DNA of 64,000 nucleotides from Kitasatospora cineracea (GCF_003751605.1 NZ_RJVJ01000001.1:4836001-4900000), one strand, 5' to 3'; numbered from the stretch's first letter, positions 8,656-20,555 are shown. Notes: a model not told the origin generated them from the letters alone. Numbers and translations: made by a program.

Positions 8656-9165
8656 ATGCCTGCGAAACCGATACCCGGCCGGACCACCGCCGCAGCCGAC
8701 GGCAAGGTCGTCCTCTTCCTGATCGGCATGCGGATCAACCACTTCCGGGCCCCGCACCACTGGCTGCCGGTCTTCCTCGCCATGCCCCGGATGCTCCGCG
8801 AACTCTCCCGCGACCCCGACAGCGGCCTGCTCGGCTACCAGCTGCTCACCGGCTCGCCCCGCACCTACTACGTCGTCCAGTACTGGGAGTCCGAGGAGAA
8901 ACTGCTCGCCTACGCCGCCGCCCCCGGCAAACTGCACCGCAACGCCTGGGCGATGATCAACCGCTTCGAGCGCAACTCCCGCCAGCACGTGGGCATCTGG
9001 CACGAGACGTACATCGTCCCGCCCGGCAACCACGAAGCCATCTACGGCGACATGCCCCCCTACGGCCTCGCCGCAGCCACCGGCACCCTCCCCCTCGAAC
9101 ACCGCGGCCGCACCGCCCGCGACCGCCTCGCCCACGGCAAGCAACACCCCCGGCAACAGCCCTGA
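8656..9165 (+). CDS. DUF4188-family protein (putative monooxygenase-like)
   Basis: This 169-residue protein has GKVVLFLIGMRINHFRAPHHWLP and a YYVVQYWESEEKLLAYA segment. These are typical of the DUF4188 family, a ferredoxin-like fold sometimes labelled monooxygenase. The ATG at 8656 has a GAGGGGG ribosome site. The family is commonly divergent from a MerR gene in streptomycetes, as here. Biochemical function is not established. Confidence 0.8.
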   Translation: MPAKPIPGRTTAAADGKVVLFLIGMRINHFRAPHHWLPVFLAMPRMLRELSRDPDSGLLGYQLLTGSPRTYYVVQYWESEEKLLAYAAAPGKLHRNAWAMINRFERNSRQHVGIWHETYIVPPGNHEAIYGDMPPYGLAAATGTLPLEHRGRTARDRLAHGKQHPRQQP

Positions 9166-9317
9166 CCCCACGCCACGCCCGACGGCCGGCCACCGGGCCC
9201 GGGCCAAAAGGCGTCGCCCCGGGCCGGGTCGGGTGGCTACGCTCGCGGCATCGATTCGGACGGGGCGCTGGAGCTGCTGTGCCCGGTCCGGGGTGGCTGC
9301 GTTGTGCGGAGGACCGG

Positions 9318-9677
9318 ATGGACGTGCCCGAGCCGTTGACCGAGGAAGAGCTCGCCGGGATCGAGGAGCTCCTCGCGGCCACCACCCCCGGGCCCTGGTA
9401 CGTCCGGTCGCTCGACGACGATCATGCGATGTGCCTCGTCGCCGTCAGCACGGTGCCCGACACCGGGCTCGGTGAGCGCTGGCCGGACTTCGACCACCAC
9501 GAGGTCGTGGCGGCCACGCTCGTCCAGCAGCCGCGCTACGTCGACGTGGTCGACGAACGCTGGGACGAGAACGCCGCGTTCATCGCCAGCGCCCGGCAGG
9601 ACGTCCCCCGGCTGGTCGCGGAGGTCCGGCGCCTCAACCGGCTGCTGGCGGCGGGCCGGGCGGCCGGGTCGGAGTGA
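9318..9677 (+). CDS. Conserved hypothetical protein of a phage-like small family
   Basis: This 119-residue acidic protein contains a TPGPWYVRS motif near residue 24 and ends with NAAFIASARQDVPRLVAEVRRL. That pattern recurs in small actinobacterial and phage proteins of unknown role. The ATG at 9318 has a strong GGAGGA ribosome site. No catalytic motif is visible. A perfect 14-bp-stem hairpin follows the stop. Confidence 0.75.
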   Translation: MDVPEPLTEEELAGIEELLAATTPGPWYVRSLDDDHAMCLVAVSTVPDTGLGERWPDFDHHEVVAATLVQQPRYVDVVDERWDENAAFIASARQDVPRLVAEVRRLNRLLAAGRAAGSE

Positions 9678-9680
9678 CGC

Positions 9681-9711
9681 CGCGCGCCCCCGGCGGGGCC
9701 GGGGGCGCGCG
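9681..9711. terminator. Bidirectional hairpin terminator
   Basis: Perfect 14-bp arms (9681-9694 and 9698-9711) enclose a 3-base loop between two convergent genes. It is GC-only with no U-run, as usual in streptomycetes. Confidence 0.75.
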
Positions 9712-9729
9712 GGGGTGGCCGGGTGCGGG

Positions 9730-10110
9730 TCAGGGGCACCGGGGGATGGCGTTGTTGTGGAACGCGGCGGCGCCGTCGACGTAGGGGGCGAAGACCCAGC
9801 CGCCGACCTGCTGGTAGGGCGCGCCGCCGTAGATCTCCTGGAAGGCGTGGTACCAGACGTCGCCGAAGGTGCCGACGTTGCCGCCGACGGTCCAGCAGTT
9901 CACGGCGACCGAGTCGCCCGGGTGCAGGTCGGGCACGCCGACCTTGGCGGAGCCCGCGTTGGGCGACGAGTAGACGCCGGCGCTGTAGGTGGTGCCGAGG
10001 GCGATCACGACGCTGCCCGAGGCCGGGGCGCTGCCGGCGCCGATGGCGGCGGTGGCAGCCGCGACGAGTACGGCGGTGGACGCGGCGGCGCGCTTGAGCA
10101 CCTTGCCCAT
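9730..10110 (-). CDS. Small secreted protein, hypothetical
   Basis: This 126-residue protein begins MGKVLKRAAASTAVLVAAA and has a likely signal cleavage after SAPA. The mature part is about 95 residues and rich in Gly, Val and aromatics (DVWYHAFQEIYGG, QQVGGWVFAPYVDG), with two cysteines that could pair. The shape resembles small SH3-like secreted actinomycete proteins, but I cannot assign a function. The ATG at 10110 follows GGGGGAAC. Confidence 0.75.
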   Translation of the reverse strand: MGKVLKRAAASTAVLVAAATAAIGAGSAPASGSVVIALGTTYSAGVYSSPNAGSAKVGVPDLHPGDSVAVNCWTVGGNVGTFGDVWYHAFQEIYGGAPYQQVGGWVFAPYVDGAAAFHNNAIPRCP

Positions 10111-10235
10111 GACTTGTTCCCCCTTGGAGTCGTGCAGTTCGTCTGAGGCATCCATGACAACAGGGGCGGGGAAGGGGGCACCATCCGGTTTCAGGACAAC
10201 GTCGCGCCGGGCCGGGCCGGGCCGGGCCGGACCGC

Positions 10236-10262
10236 TCAGCCGCTCAGGCGGTCAGGCGGTCA
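10236..10262. repeat. 8-bp tandem repeat carrying the stop codon of the BAAT-family gene
   Basis: TCA (TGA on the minus strand) recurs at 10260, 10252, 10244 and 10236, exactly 8 bp apart. The gene stop is the copy at 10252-10254. Because 8 is not a multiple of 3 the TGAs occupy all frames. Confidence 0.8.
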
Positions 10263-11517
10263 GGCCGGCGAGCAGGGACAGGACTTCGGGCCAGCCCTTC
10301 GCCTTGGCGGCCGCGTTGCCCGCGCGGGTGCCGCCGAGGTCGGTCGGGCGGCCGGTCACCGGGTGGGTGGGGCGGGTGCCGGCGGCGAGGTAGGGGTAGG
10401 TGCCGACGCCGTGGCCCGCGTCCGGGAGGACCAGGGCCCGGTGCGGGTGGGGATCGTGGTCGGTGTCGAGTTCCTGGGCGATCTGCCGGGCCCAGAGCGG
10501 GGAGGACCACAGGTGGTCGTCGGCGCCGGCGATGGCCAGGACCGGGCCGCTGACCTGGTCGAGCGGTATCGGGCCCAGGCCGACGTCCTTGCCGTCCTTC
10601 GTCCAGGCGGTGCTGCCGTGGTCCGGGAAACCGCCGTTGACCTGGGCGGACGGGGAGTAGACGATCGCGCCGTGGACCAGGCCCGGGTAGTCGTCGGCCA
10701 GCAGCAGGGCGGCCTCGCTGCCGCGGGAGTAGCCCAGCGCCAGCAGGTGGTCGGGGTCGGTGCCCGGCTGGGCGGCCAGCAGGCCGGCCGCGGTGGCGAA
10801 GTACTCCAGCGGGATGTCCTCCAGGGTGGCGGGCAGGCCGGGGAGGCCGAAGTAGCCGAGAGCCAGCGCCGGGTAGCCGTGCGAGGCGAGCAGTGCCGCG
10901 GTGGACGTCTCGCCGTTGCCGCCCTCCGAGCCGCCGAAGAGCAGGACCGCCGGGTGGCGTGGGGTGCCGGGGGCGGGGAGGAACAGTTCCCCGGAGACCC
11001 GGTCGGCCGCGAGGGTGAGTTGGCGGCTGGTCACGCCGGGCCCGGACCACGCGCGGGTCAGCGTCCTGGAGACGGGCGGGCGCCCGTGCGCGGTGGCGGT
11101 GAGGGTGACGTCGAAGGTGTGCCCGGCCGAGGTCGGCGGGAAGAAGAAGGCGGTCTCGGGGTCGCCGTCCCGGGGCTCCATCGACCAGAACAGGCCCATC
11201 CCGTCCGCCCCCTGGTAGGTGCCGGAACGCGGGGCGGCGGTGTCCAGGGCGACGGCCCCGTGGGCGTCGGCGCGGAAGTCGGCCCGTCCGTTCCAGTCCA
11301 GGCCCTGCCGGTCCGCCGCCCGGGAGTCGACGGTGACCTCCTGGCCGGGCCGGAGCCCGGTGATCCGCACGTGCACCGGCTGGTCGACCAGGGCGGTCGG
11401 CGCGTCCACCTCGATCGCGGCCGGGCCGCCCTGATCCGCCGAGCACCCGGCCGCCCCCGCGCCGACCAGGGCGAGCGCCGCCGCGGCGCACGCCACGCGC
11501 CGGATCCGTTCCCCCAT
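10252..11517 (-). CDS. Lipoprotein of the acyl-CoA thioester hydrolase/BAAT family
   Basis: This 421-residue protein has a lipoprotein signal peptide with lipobox GAAGC near residue 25. An N-terminal Ig-like BAAT domain follows (VHVRITGLRPGQEVTV). The C-terminal alpha/beta-hydrolase domain carries the nucleophile motif GYSRGSE and a late His in PDAGHGVG. Family members hydrolyse or transfer acyl groups; extracytoplasmic anchoring is unusual for a CoA substrate, so an ester substrate is possible. The ATG at 11517 follows a GCAAGGGG ribosome site. It lies 29 bp downstream of the DUF4345 gene. Confidence 0.87.
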   Translation of the reverse strand: MGERIRRVACAAAALALVGAGAAGCSADQGGPAAIEVDAPTALVDQPVHVRITGLRPGQEVTVDSRAADRQGLDWNGRADFRADAHGAVALDTAAPRSGTYQGADGMGLFWSMEPRDGDPETAFFFPPTSAGHTFDVTLTATAHGRPPVSRTLTRAWSGPGVTSRQLTLAADRVSGELFLPAPGTPRHPAVLLFGGSEGGNGETSTAALLASHGYPALALGYFGLPGLPATLEDIPLEYFATAAGLLAAQPGTDPDHLLALGYSRGSEAALLLADDYPGLVHGAIVYSPSAQVNGGFPDHGSTAWTKDGKDVGLGPIPLDQVSGPVLAIAGADDHLWSSPLWARQIAQELDTDHDPHPHRALVLPDAGHGVGTYPYLAAGTRPTHPVTGRPTDLGGTRAGNAAAKAKGWPEVLSLLAGLTA

Positions 11518-11546
11518 GACCCCACCCCTTGCAAGTTTCAGAAAGA

Positions 11547-12047
11547 TTATTCAACCGCACCGCGGGCGGCCCTGTCAGCCCCCCGGCGCTCCGGCCGGTC
11601 CCGGTCCGGGGTGCCGGCCGGGTCTGCCTGCATAGCCTGCGTGGCCCGGGCGGCCTGCGTGGCCTGGGCGGCTGCCCGGGTGTCGGCGGAGGCCAGGGCG
11701 AAGTAGACCGGGGGGAGGGCCAGTTCGATCGCCAGCAGGACGAGCTGGAACCAGTTCGGGCGTCCGGCGACGGCCAGCGAGAGGATCCGGCCGAGGGCGC
11801 CGAGCAGGAAGAGGCCGGCCAGGGCGCGGACCGGGGCGGGCGGGATCGGGCGTTGGCGGGCCGTCCAGAGCCAGGCCAGGCCGTAGCCCGCGAAGACCGC
11901 GCCGAGGAAGCGGTTGAGCGAGTCGACGGTGGGCCCGGCGTCGGTGGCGCCGGGGACGATCGCGTTGCCCGCCAGCAGGTGCAGCAGGCCGATGGCCGCG
12001 CAGGCGAAGCCCATCGCGTACGAGAGGAACCGCAGTGTTCTGGCCAT
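11547..12047 (-). CDS. DUF4345-like membrane protein
   Basis: This 166-residue protein has four hydrophobic segments (FACAAIGLLHLLAG, FLGAVFAGYGLAWLW, LAGLFLLGALGRILSL, FQLVLLAIELALPPVYFAL) and the GRILSL signature of DUF4345 proteins. A basic, low-complexity tail follows. The ATG at 12047 has a GGAG site. It is divergent from the TetR gene across a repeat-rich 136-bp region, so TetR control is likely. Confidence 0.8.
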   Translation of the reverse strand: MARTLRFLSYAMGFACAAIGLLHLLAGNAIVPGATDAGPTVDSLNRFLGAVFAGYGLAWLWTARQRPIPPAPVRALAGLFLLGALGRILSLAVAGRPNWFQLVLLAIELALPPVYFALASADTRAAAQATQAARATQAMQADPAGTPDRDRPERRGADRAARGAVE

Positions 12048-12096
12048 CGCCCGTCAACTCCACTCCACTGTGCCGCCCACCCGGGGCGGTCCGGTT

Positions 12097-12168
12097 GACA
12101 CGTGTCTACTAGCGGGTGCGGCTCCAGGGTGGGCGCGCGGACCGGAGCCTGTCAAGTAGACACGCGTC
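12097..12168. promoter_or_regulatory. Paired TetR-type operator half-sites
   Basis: GACACGTGTCTACTAG (12097-12112) and CAAGTAGACACGCGTC (12153-12168) are inverted copies of one another at 14 of 16 positions, 40 bp apart. The left copy begins with the perfect palindrome GACACGTGTC. They bracket the divergent promoter region of the TetR and DUF4345 genes. Confidence 0.65.
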
Positions 12169-12183
12169 CAGTAGGATCGGGGC
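12150..12183 (+). promoter_or_regulatory. Promoter for a probably leaderless tetR transcript
   Basis: A -10-like TAGGAT (12172-12177) lies six bases before the ATG at 12184. A -35-like TGTCAA (12150-12155) sits 16 bp further up, inside the right-hand operator. Transcription would begin at or next to the start codon. There is no ribosome site, which fits leaderless translation. Confidence 0.55.
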
Positions 12184-12813
12184 ATGTCGACCGCCCCGCG
12201 CCGCCGCCTCACCCCCGACCAGCGGCGGGCCCAACTGCTCGCCGTAGGAGCGGAGTTGTTCGCCGCGCACCCGTACGAGGCGGTGTTGATGGAGGAGGTC
12301 GCCGAGCGGGCCGGCGTCTCGCGGGCCCTGCTCTACCGGCACTTCCCGGGCAAGCACGAACTGTTCGCCGCCGTCTACCGGCAGGCCGCCGACCGGCTGC
12401 TCGCCGCCACCCGCCTCGACCCGGCGGCGACCCTGGTGCAGCAGCTCGCCCAGGGGCTGGACGCGCACCTCGACTACTTCGTGGCCAACCGCCACGCCGT
12501 ACTCGCCGCCAACCGGGTCCTGGCGGGCGACCCCGTGGTGCAGACGATCATGGCGGAGGAGCTGGACGCGCTGCGCACCCGCCTGCTGGCCGTCCTCCCG
12601 CTGGCGGGCGAGGACGCCCGCGCCACCGTCTCGACCGTGCTGAAGAGCTGGCTGGTGTTCGTCCAGGTGCTCTGCGTCGACTGGCTCACCGAACCGACCT
12701 GCAGCCGCTCCGAGTTGCGCGACGTCTGCATCGGCGCGGTGCTCGGCGCCCTGCGCCCGCTGCTGCCGGTCGACCCGGCCCCCGGGTGGGACGGCTCCTG
12801 GGACGGCTCGTAG
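12184..12813 (+). CDS. TetR-family transcriptional repressor
   Basis: This 209-residue protein has an N-terminal TetR helix-turn-helix (RRAQLLAVGAELFAAHPYEA, then VAERAGVSRALLYRHFPGKHELF). A helical ligand domain with one notable buried-type segment (STVLKSWLVFVQVLCVDWL) follows. The ATG at 12184 is fixed by the domain start and the promoter six bases upstream. It probably represses itself and the divergent DUF4345-BAAT genes. Confidence 0.9.
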   Translation: MSTAPRRRLTPDQRRAQLLAVGAELFAAHPYEAVLMEEVAERAGVSRALLYRHFPGKHELFAAVYRQAADRLLAATRLDPAATLVQQLAQGLDAHLDYFVANRHAVLAANRVLAGDPVVQTIMAEELDALRTRLLAVLPLAGEDARATVSTVLKSWLVFVQVLCVDWLTEPTCSRSELRDVCIGAVLGALRPLLPVDPAPGWDGSWDGS

Positions 12814-12856
12814 CCGGACGGCCCGCCCGGCGCTCTCGGACGGCCCGCGCATCGGG

Positions 12857-13318
12857 TCAGGACAGGGCGGCGACCGCGGCGAGCAGCCCGGCCAGGCCGA
12901 CCAGCAGCCAGGTGACGTAGTCGCCCAGCAGCCCGGAGTGCAGGCGGCGCAGCGCCCGGACGGCGTGCCGGCCCCAGGCGGGGGCGGGCAACGGGCGGTG
13001 CAGCGCGGTGGCGGCGAGGGCCGCGGCCAGCGCGGTGGAGAGCAGGCCGAGCAGGATGCCGGAGCCCGTCCGGTCGGCCGGGGGAGCGGGCAGCGGCGGG
13101 GCGGCCGCACCGTCCAGGACGGCGCCGAGGTACCCGGAGCGGTCGGTGAACCGGGCCGCCGCGGCCGCGATCGGGCGCCCGACGGCGGGCACCAGGCCGA
13201 CCACGAGGCAGCCGGCGAGCAGCAGGGCCGGGACGGCGACGGTCGAGATCAGCACCGTGTACAGGCCGCACAGCACGGCCCACCGCAGGGCCGCCTCCGC
13301 CACCGCCGCCCACCGCAC
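12857..13318 (-). CDS. Hypothetical membrane protein
   Basis: This 153-residue protein starts at a GTG preceded by GGGAG. It has at least three hydrophobic helices: YTVLISTVAVPALLLAGCLV, SGILLGLLSTALAAALAATAL and the C-terminal VTWLLVGLAGLLAAVAAL. The middle segment contains RFTDRSGYLGAVLDG. I do not recognise a family. It converges on tetR with no clear terminator between them. Confidence 0.6.
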   Translation of the reverse strand: MRWAAVAEAALRWAVLCGLYTVLISTVAVPALLLAGCLVVGLVPAVGRPIAAAAARFTDRSGYLGAVLDGAAAPPLPAPPADRTGSGILLGLLSTALAAALAATALHRPLPAPAWGRHAVRALRRLHSGLLGDYVTWLLVGLAGLLAAVAALS

Positions 13319-13455
13319 CCGCCGCTCCCGTCCGCCGCCGGGTCCCTCCGGTCCCGGGTCCGCCCCGGGCCGGGCCCGGCCGATCCCGCAGGACGCTGGC
13401 GGTGCCCGGCCCCGGCGGGTCGGGCACCGGGCCGCCGCCCGGAGCGGGCGTCATC

Positions 13456-13505
13456 CGTTCGGCTCAACGGGGCCGGGATTCGTTCGGCTCGACGGGGCCG
13501 GGCCG
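13456..13505. repeat. Two 25-bp imperfect tandem units
   Basis: CGTTCGGCTCAACGGGGCCG (from 13456) is repeated from 13481 with few changes. The first unit also folds on itself through CCGTT/AACGG. It lies in an otherwise featureless 217-bp gap. Confidence 0.5.
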
Positions 13506-13535
13506 GTCGCCGCGGCGCGCGGGGGACGCTCGTGG

Positions 13536-13832
13536 CTACGGGACCGGCTGCGGCTGCGGGGTGGGCTCGGGGTGCGGTTCGGGCCGGAACGGGGGGCCGT
13601 GGCGGTCCGGCGGCTCCGGGTGGGGCTGCCCGGGCGGTTCGGGGTCCGGGGCGGGGTCGGGTCGGCCGGGCCCCGGCGGGCCCGGGTTCGGGGGCTGCGG
13701 GTCGGTCGGCCGGGGCGGGACGTCGGGCGGGTCGGGCGGCCGGACGTCCGGGTCGGTGGGCATCGGGATGGTGTCCGCGAAGGCCGGGAGGGCCGCGGGG
13801 GCCGTGGGCGCTGCGGGGGCCGTGGTGGTCAT
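13536..13832 (-). CDS. Small proline-rich protein, hypothetical
   Basis: This 98-residue protein starts MTTTAPAAPTAPAALPAF and is then dominated by P-D/P-E/P-H dipeptides to the end. It begins 5 bp after the stop of the upstream Rho_N-like gene, so it could be the second gene of that transcript. Composition is so skewed that a chance open frame is possible; the tight spacing is the main support. Confidence 0.45.
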   Translation of the reverse strand: MTTTAPAAPTAPAALPAFADTIPMPTDPDVRPPDPPDVPPRPTDPQPPNPGPPGPGRPDPAPDPEPPGQPHPEPPDRHGPPFRPEPHPEPTPQPQPVP

Positions 13833-13837
13833 CGGCG

Positions 13838-14161
13838 TCACCGCCCCAGAGCGTGCGCGAGCTGGCTCTTGTTCATCTTCGAACGCCCCTCGATGCCGCG
13901 CTGCCGCGCCTCGTTGTACAGCTGGTCGTACGTCGGGCCCTGGGCCCCGCGGTGCGAGCGCTTGCCGCCCCGGTGCCCGGAAGAGGCGTCGTGGGTGGAG
14001 CTGCGGCTCGCGGTGCGGCTCTCGCCGTGCCGGGCGCGTTCCTTGTTCACGGTGCGGGCGGCGATCTCCTCGGCGCGCTTCTCGCTCGTCCCGTGCTCCA
14101 GCTGGCTCTCCTTGATGTGCTCGTACTGGCGCTCCCGCTTGGGGCTCGATCCGGCGGGCAT
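13838..14161 (-). CDS. Stress-associated protein with C-terminal Rho_N/SAP-like helix pair ('plasmid stabilization protein' type)
   Basis: This 107-residue, highly charged protein begins PAGSSPKRERQYEHIKESQ and contains TSEKRAEEIAARTVNKERA. It ends TYDQLYNEARQRGIEGRSKMN followed by KSQLAHALG, a Rho_N/SAP-like nucleic-acid-binding element. Such proteins are common in streptomycetes and often labelled plasmid stabilization protein. The ATG at 14161 follows GAAAGGAG. A sigma-B-like promoter ends about 40 bp upstream, pointing to general stress control. Confidence 0.8.
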   Translation of the reverse strand: MPAGSSPKRERQYEHIKESQLEHGTSEKRAEEIAARTVNKERARHGESRTASRSSTHDASSGHRGGKRSHRGAQGPTYDQLYNEARQRGIEGRSKMNKSQLAHALGR

Positions 14162-14202
14162 GGTGGGACTCCTTTCGTCGCCGGACGGGTCTCCCGGCGC
14201 GC

Positions 14203-14226
14203 ATACCCGGATGAAGGCAGCCGAAC
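14203..14226 (-). promoter_or_regulatory. Sigma-B-type promoter for the Rho_N-like stress gene
   Basis: Read on the minus strand: GGTTCG (AAC of the -35 at 14224-14226), 15 nt, then GGGTAT (14208-14203). This matches the GTT-N14-16-GGGTA(C/T) pattern of actinobacterial sigma-B-type factors. The start codon is 42 bp downstream. Confidence 0.65.
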
Positions 14227-14238
14227 CGGGTGAATCGG

Positions 14239-14262
14239 GTTCGTCCTCGGCGAACGGGGTAT
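14239..14262 (+). promoter_or_regulatory. Sigma-B-type promoter for the sigma factor operon
   Basis: GTT at 14239-14241, 15 nt, then GGGTAT at 14257-14262. Spacing and hexamers are the same as in the divergent promoter. It implies autoregulation of the sigma gene beginning at 14506. Confidence 0.65.
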
Positions 14263-14505
14263 GAGTGAGGGCGCCACGCCGAGCGCGCACCGCCCGACGC
14301 GGCCGACCCGAAGGGGTCCGTCCCATCACGGCATGCGAGCCGTGAGCTGGGAGCCGTCGCCTGAAGAAGCCGGGTTCCACGGTTCTCCGCCCGCCGCGCC
14401 GTCGTGCGGCCCACCGAGTCCCGGACGGGGCATCCACCGCCCGGAGCCCGGCACACCGCCGTTCCGGCGCCAGGCGGGTCCCGCCGTCCCCGGAGATGAC
14501 TCCCC

Positions 14506-15435
14506 GTGACCACCACGACCACTCTGCGCAGTGCCCCCGCGCCCTCCTCCGCCCCCGGGGCGGACGAGGTCGACCCGATGCACCGGCCCACCCGCCGGGA
14601 GATGCGGGCCATGGGCAAGTACGAGGCCCGCCGGCTCAGCGACGCGCTGTTCGTCCGGCTGGCCGAGCTGCCGCCCGAGGACCCCGCCCACAGCTACGTC
14701 CGGGGCACCCTGATCGAACTCAACATGCCGCTGGTGCGGTTCGTCGCCGCCCGGTTCCGGCACCGCCCCGAGGAACTCGACGACATCATCCAGGTCGGCA
14801 CCGTCGGACTGATCAAGGCCGTCGACGGCTTCGACCCGCAACGCGGCGTCGAGTTCGTCACGTACGCGATCCCCACCGTCTCCGGCGAGATCAAGCGGTT
14901 CTTCCGCGACACCTCGTGGCCGCTGCGCGTCCCGCGCAGCGTGCAGGAGCGCTACCTGGCGGCCGCCCACGCCTCCGACCGGCTCGAACAGGCCCTCGGC
15001 CGGCTGCCCGACACCGCCGAGATCGCCGAGGAACTGCAGGTCACCGAGGAGCAGGCCGCCGAAGGGGTCGACGCCGGCCGGCTGTGCCGCTGCGACTCGC
15101 TCGACTCGCTGCGCGACGACGAATCCGACGACACCGGCAGTGCCCTGATCAACCGGCTCGGCAGCTGCGACCCCGAACTCGAGGTCGCCGAATTCCGGGT
15201 GATGGCCAAGCCGTTCATCAGCCGGCTGCCCGAACGGGAACGCACCGTGCTGCTGCTGCGGTTCTGGGGCGGCCTCACCCAGAGCGAGATCGCCACCGAG
15301 ATCGGCGTCTCCCAGATGCACGTCTCCCGGATCCTCTCCTCCACCCTCGCCGGGCTGCGCGCCCAGGTCGAGGGCGCGGCCGGCGGCCCGGACGAGGAGA
15401 GCGGACGGGGCGCCCGGCGCGGCGGGTCCGATTGA
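14506..15435 (+). CDS. RNA polymerase sigma factor, SigB/SigF/SigG type
   Basis: This 309-residue group 3 sigma factor has region 2 motifs DDIIQVGTVGLIKAVDGFDP and FVTYAIPTVSGEIKRFFRD, then region 3 (WPLRVPRSVQE). Region 4 carries LPERERTVLLLRFWGGLTQSE and GVSQMHVSRIL. It should direct general or osmotic stress transcription. The GTG at 14506 has a GGAGA site; ATG 14578 is an alternative. A STAS gene, an RsbW-like kinase gene and a PP2C phosphatase gene follow, which is the full partner-switching set. Confidence 0.92.
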   Translation: MTTTTTLRSAPAPSSAPGADEVDPMHRPTRREMRAMGKYEARRLSDALFVRLAELPPEDPAHSYVRGTLIELNMPLVRFVAARFRHRPEELDDIIQVGTVGLIKAVDGFDPQRGVEFVTYAIPTVSGEIKRFFRDTSWPLRVPRSVQERYLAAAHASDRLEQALGRLPDTAEIAEELQVTEEQAAEGVDAGRLCRCDSLDSLRDDESDDTGSALINRLGSCDPELEVAEFRVMAKPFISRLPERERTVLLLRFWGGLTQSEIATEIGVSQMHVSRILSSTLAGLRAQVEGAAGGPDEESGRGARRGGSD

Positions 15436-15518
15436 GCCGCGGGCCGCTGGGTAGCCGCCCACAGGTGACCGCCCCAGGGGCGACGAGCCGACGCCGAACG
15501 CCAGGAGGTGTGCGAACC

Positions 15519-15986
15519 GTGGACGCACAGCCGGGAGCGGACCCCGTCGGCCCGCTCACCGCCACCCCGCTCACCGTCGCGCTGCGCCACCCGCCCGACG
15601 CGCTGGTGGTGCGGCCCGAGGGCGAACTCGACCACGACAGCGTCGAGCCGCTGCGCGAAGTCCTCGAACGCGCCGTCGCCGACCCGCCCGGCCGACTGGT
15701 GGTGGACTGCGGCGGCCTCGAGTTCTGCGACTCCACCGGCCTCAACCTGCTGCTGCGCGCCCACGCCGCCGCCCGGCGGGTCGGCCTGCCGCTGCTGCTG
15801 GCCGCGCCCGGGACGGCGTTCCTCCGCCTGCTGGAGATCACCGGCGCGGACGAGGTGCTCGACCTCCGCCCCACCGTCGAGGACGCGCTCACGGCGCCAC
15901 CCGCCCCACCGGCGGGGCCACCCGGCGGGGCGGACGACGCGCCCGGTACGCCTCCCGGCCCTGCCGGTACGCCCGGGGGGCCGTGA
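15519..15986 (+). CDS. STAS-domain anti-anti-sigma factor (RsbV-like)
   Basis: This 155-residue protein has a STAS domain from about residue 20 to 125: LVVRPEGELDHDSVEPLRE, then LVVDCGGLEFCDSTGLNLLL. Ser72 in the CDSTG motif is the expected phosphorylation site. A Pro/Gly-rich tail follows. It should bind the kinase encoded next when unphosphorylated and so free the sigma factor. GTG 15519 has a GGAGG site 10 nt upstream; a GTG at 15510 is possible. The stop overlaps the kinase start. Confidence 0.88.
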   Translation: MDAQPGADPVGPLTATPLTVALRHPPDALVVRPEGELDHDSVEPLREVLERAVADPPGRLVVDCGGLEFCDSTGLNLLLRAHAAARRVGLPLLLAAPGTAFLRLLEITGADEVLDLRPTVEDALTAPPAPPAGPPGGADDAPGTPPGPAGTPGGP

Positions 15987-16510
15987 TGGCGGCGCGCCCC
16001 GCGGACCCGGCGGACCCGGCGGGACCGAGGGGCTCCACGGACCCCAAGGACCCCGCGGACTCGGCGGGCCCCGTCGACCGGCCGGCCCCGGGCAGGGCGG
16101 AGCGGCGCTGCCTGCCGCTGGCCACCGCGCCCGGGGCGGTGGCCAGGAGCCGGGAGTTCACCCGCAGCGCGCTGCGGGCCTGGGGGTGGCTGCCCGGAGC
16201 GGACGACCGGACCCGGACCGCGGCCGAGGACGTGCTGCTGATGACCAGCGAACTGGTGACCAACGCCTGCCAGCACGCGGCCGGCCCCTACGCACTGGAA
16301 CTGACCAGGCACGGACCGCTGCTGCGGGTCGAGGTCCGGGACGCCGACGACCGCCCGCCCACGCTGAGCCTGCACCGGGAGGCCGCCCGGCCCGGCGGCC
16401 ACGGGCTGCTGGTGGTCGACCGGCTGTCCGCCGCCTGGGGCAGCGAACCGGTCGAGGGCGGCGGCAAGACGGTGTGGCTGGAGATCGTCCGTCCTCCGGC
16501 GGAACCCTGA
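15986..16510 (+). CDS. Anti-sigma serine kinase, RsbW-like GHKL ATPase
   Basis: This 174-residue protein has a 45-residue Pro/Asp-rich leader, then an HATPase_c_2 domain. The N-box is LLMTSELVTNACQHA, the G1-like segment is RDADDRPP, and a GGHGLLVVDRL lid motif follows. It should bind and hold the sigma factor or phosphorylate the STAS protein. The ATG at 15986 shares its A with the upstream TGA; GTG 15983 would add one residue. Confidence 0.87.
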   Translation: MAARPADPADPAGPRGSTDPKDPADSAGPVDRPAPGRAERRCLPLATAPGAVARSREFTRSALRAWGWLPGADDRTRTAAEDVLLMTSELVTNACQHAAGPYALELTRHGPLLRVEVRDADDRPPTLSLHREAARPGGHGLLVVDRLSAAWGSEPVEGGGKTVWLEIVRPPAEP

Positions 16511-16591
16511 ACGCGGAAGTGCCACAGTGGAGACAAGGAGCGGCCCGCCCCCCGGGCCGTGCCGCGTTCTCGGAGCCGAGGTGATGGTCGC

Positions 16592-20551
<3,960 letters not shown>

Positions 20552-20555
20552 CCCG

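Larger units (their letters stand above)
14162..14505. other. 344-bp divergent control region of the sigma-B module
   Basis: It holds two matching sigma-B-type promoters (14203-14226 minus, 14239-14262 plus). Between the plus promoter and the sigma gene start lies a leader of about 240 bases, in which I see no clear RNA structure. An 82-codon frame (14261-14509) looks fortuitous. Confidence 0.6.

Noticed and set aside
12474..13454. Minus-strand 326-codon frame overlapping tetR
   Set aside because: It has Arg/Gly-rich low-complexity translation opposite the better-supported TetR and membrane genes.
14261..14509. 82-codon frame starting in the sigma-B promoter
   Set aside because: Its ATG lies inside the -10 element, it has no ribosome site and the composition is non-coding.
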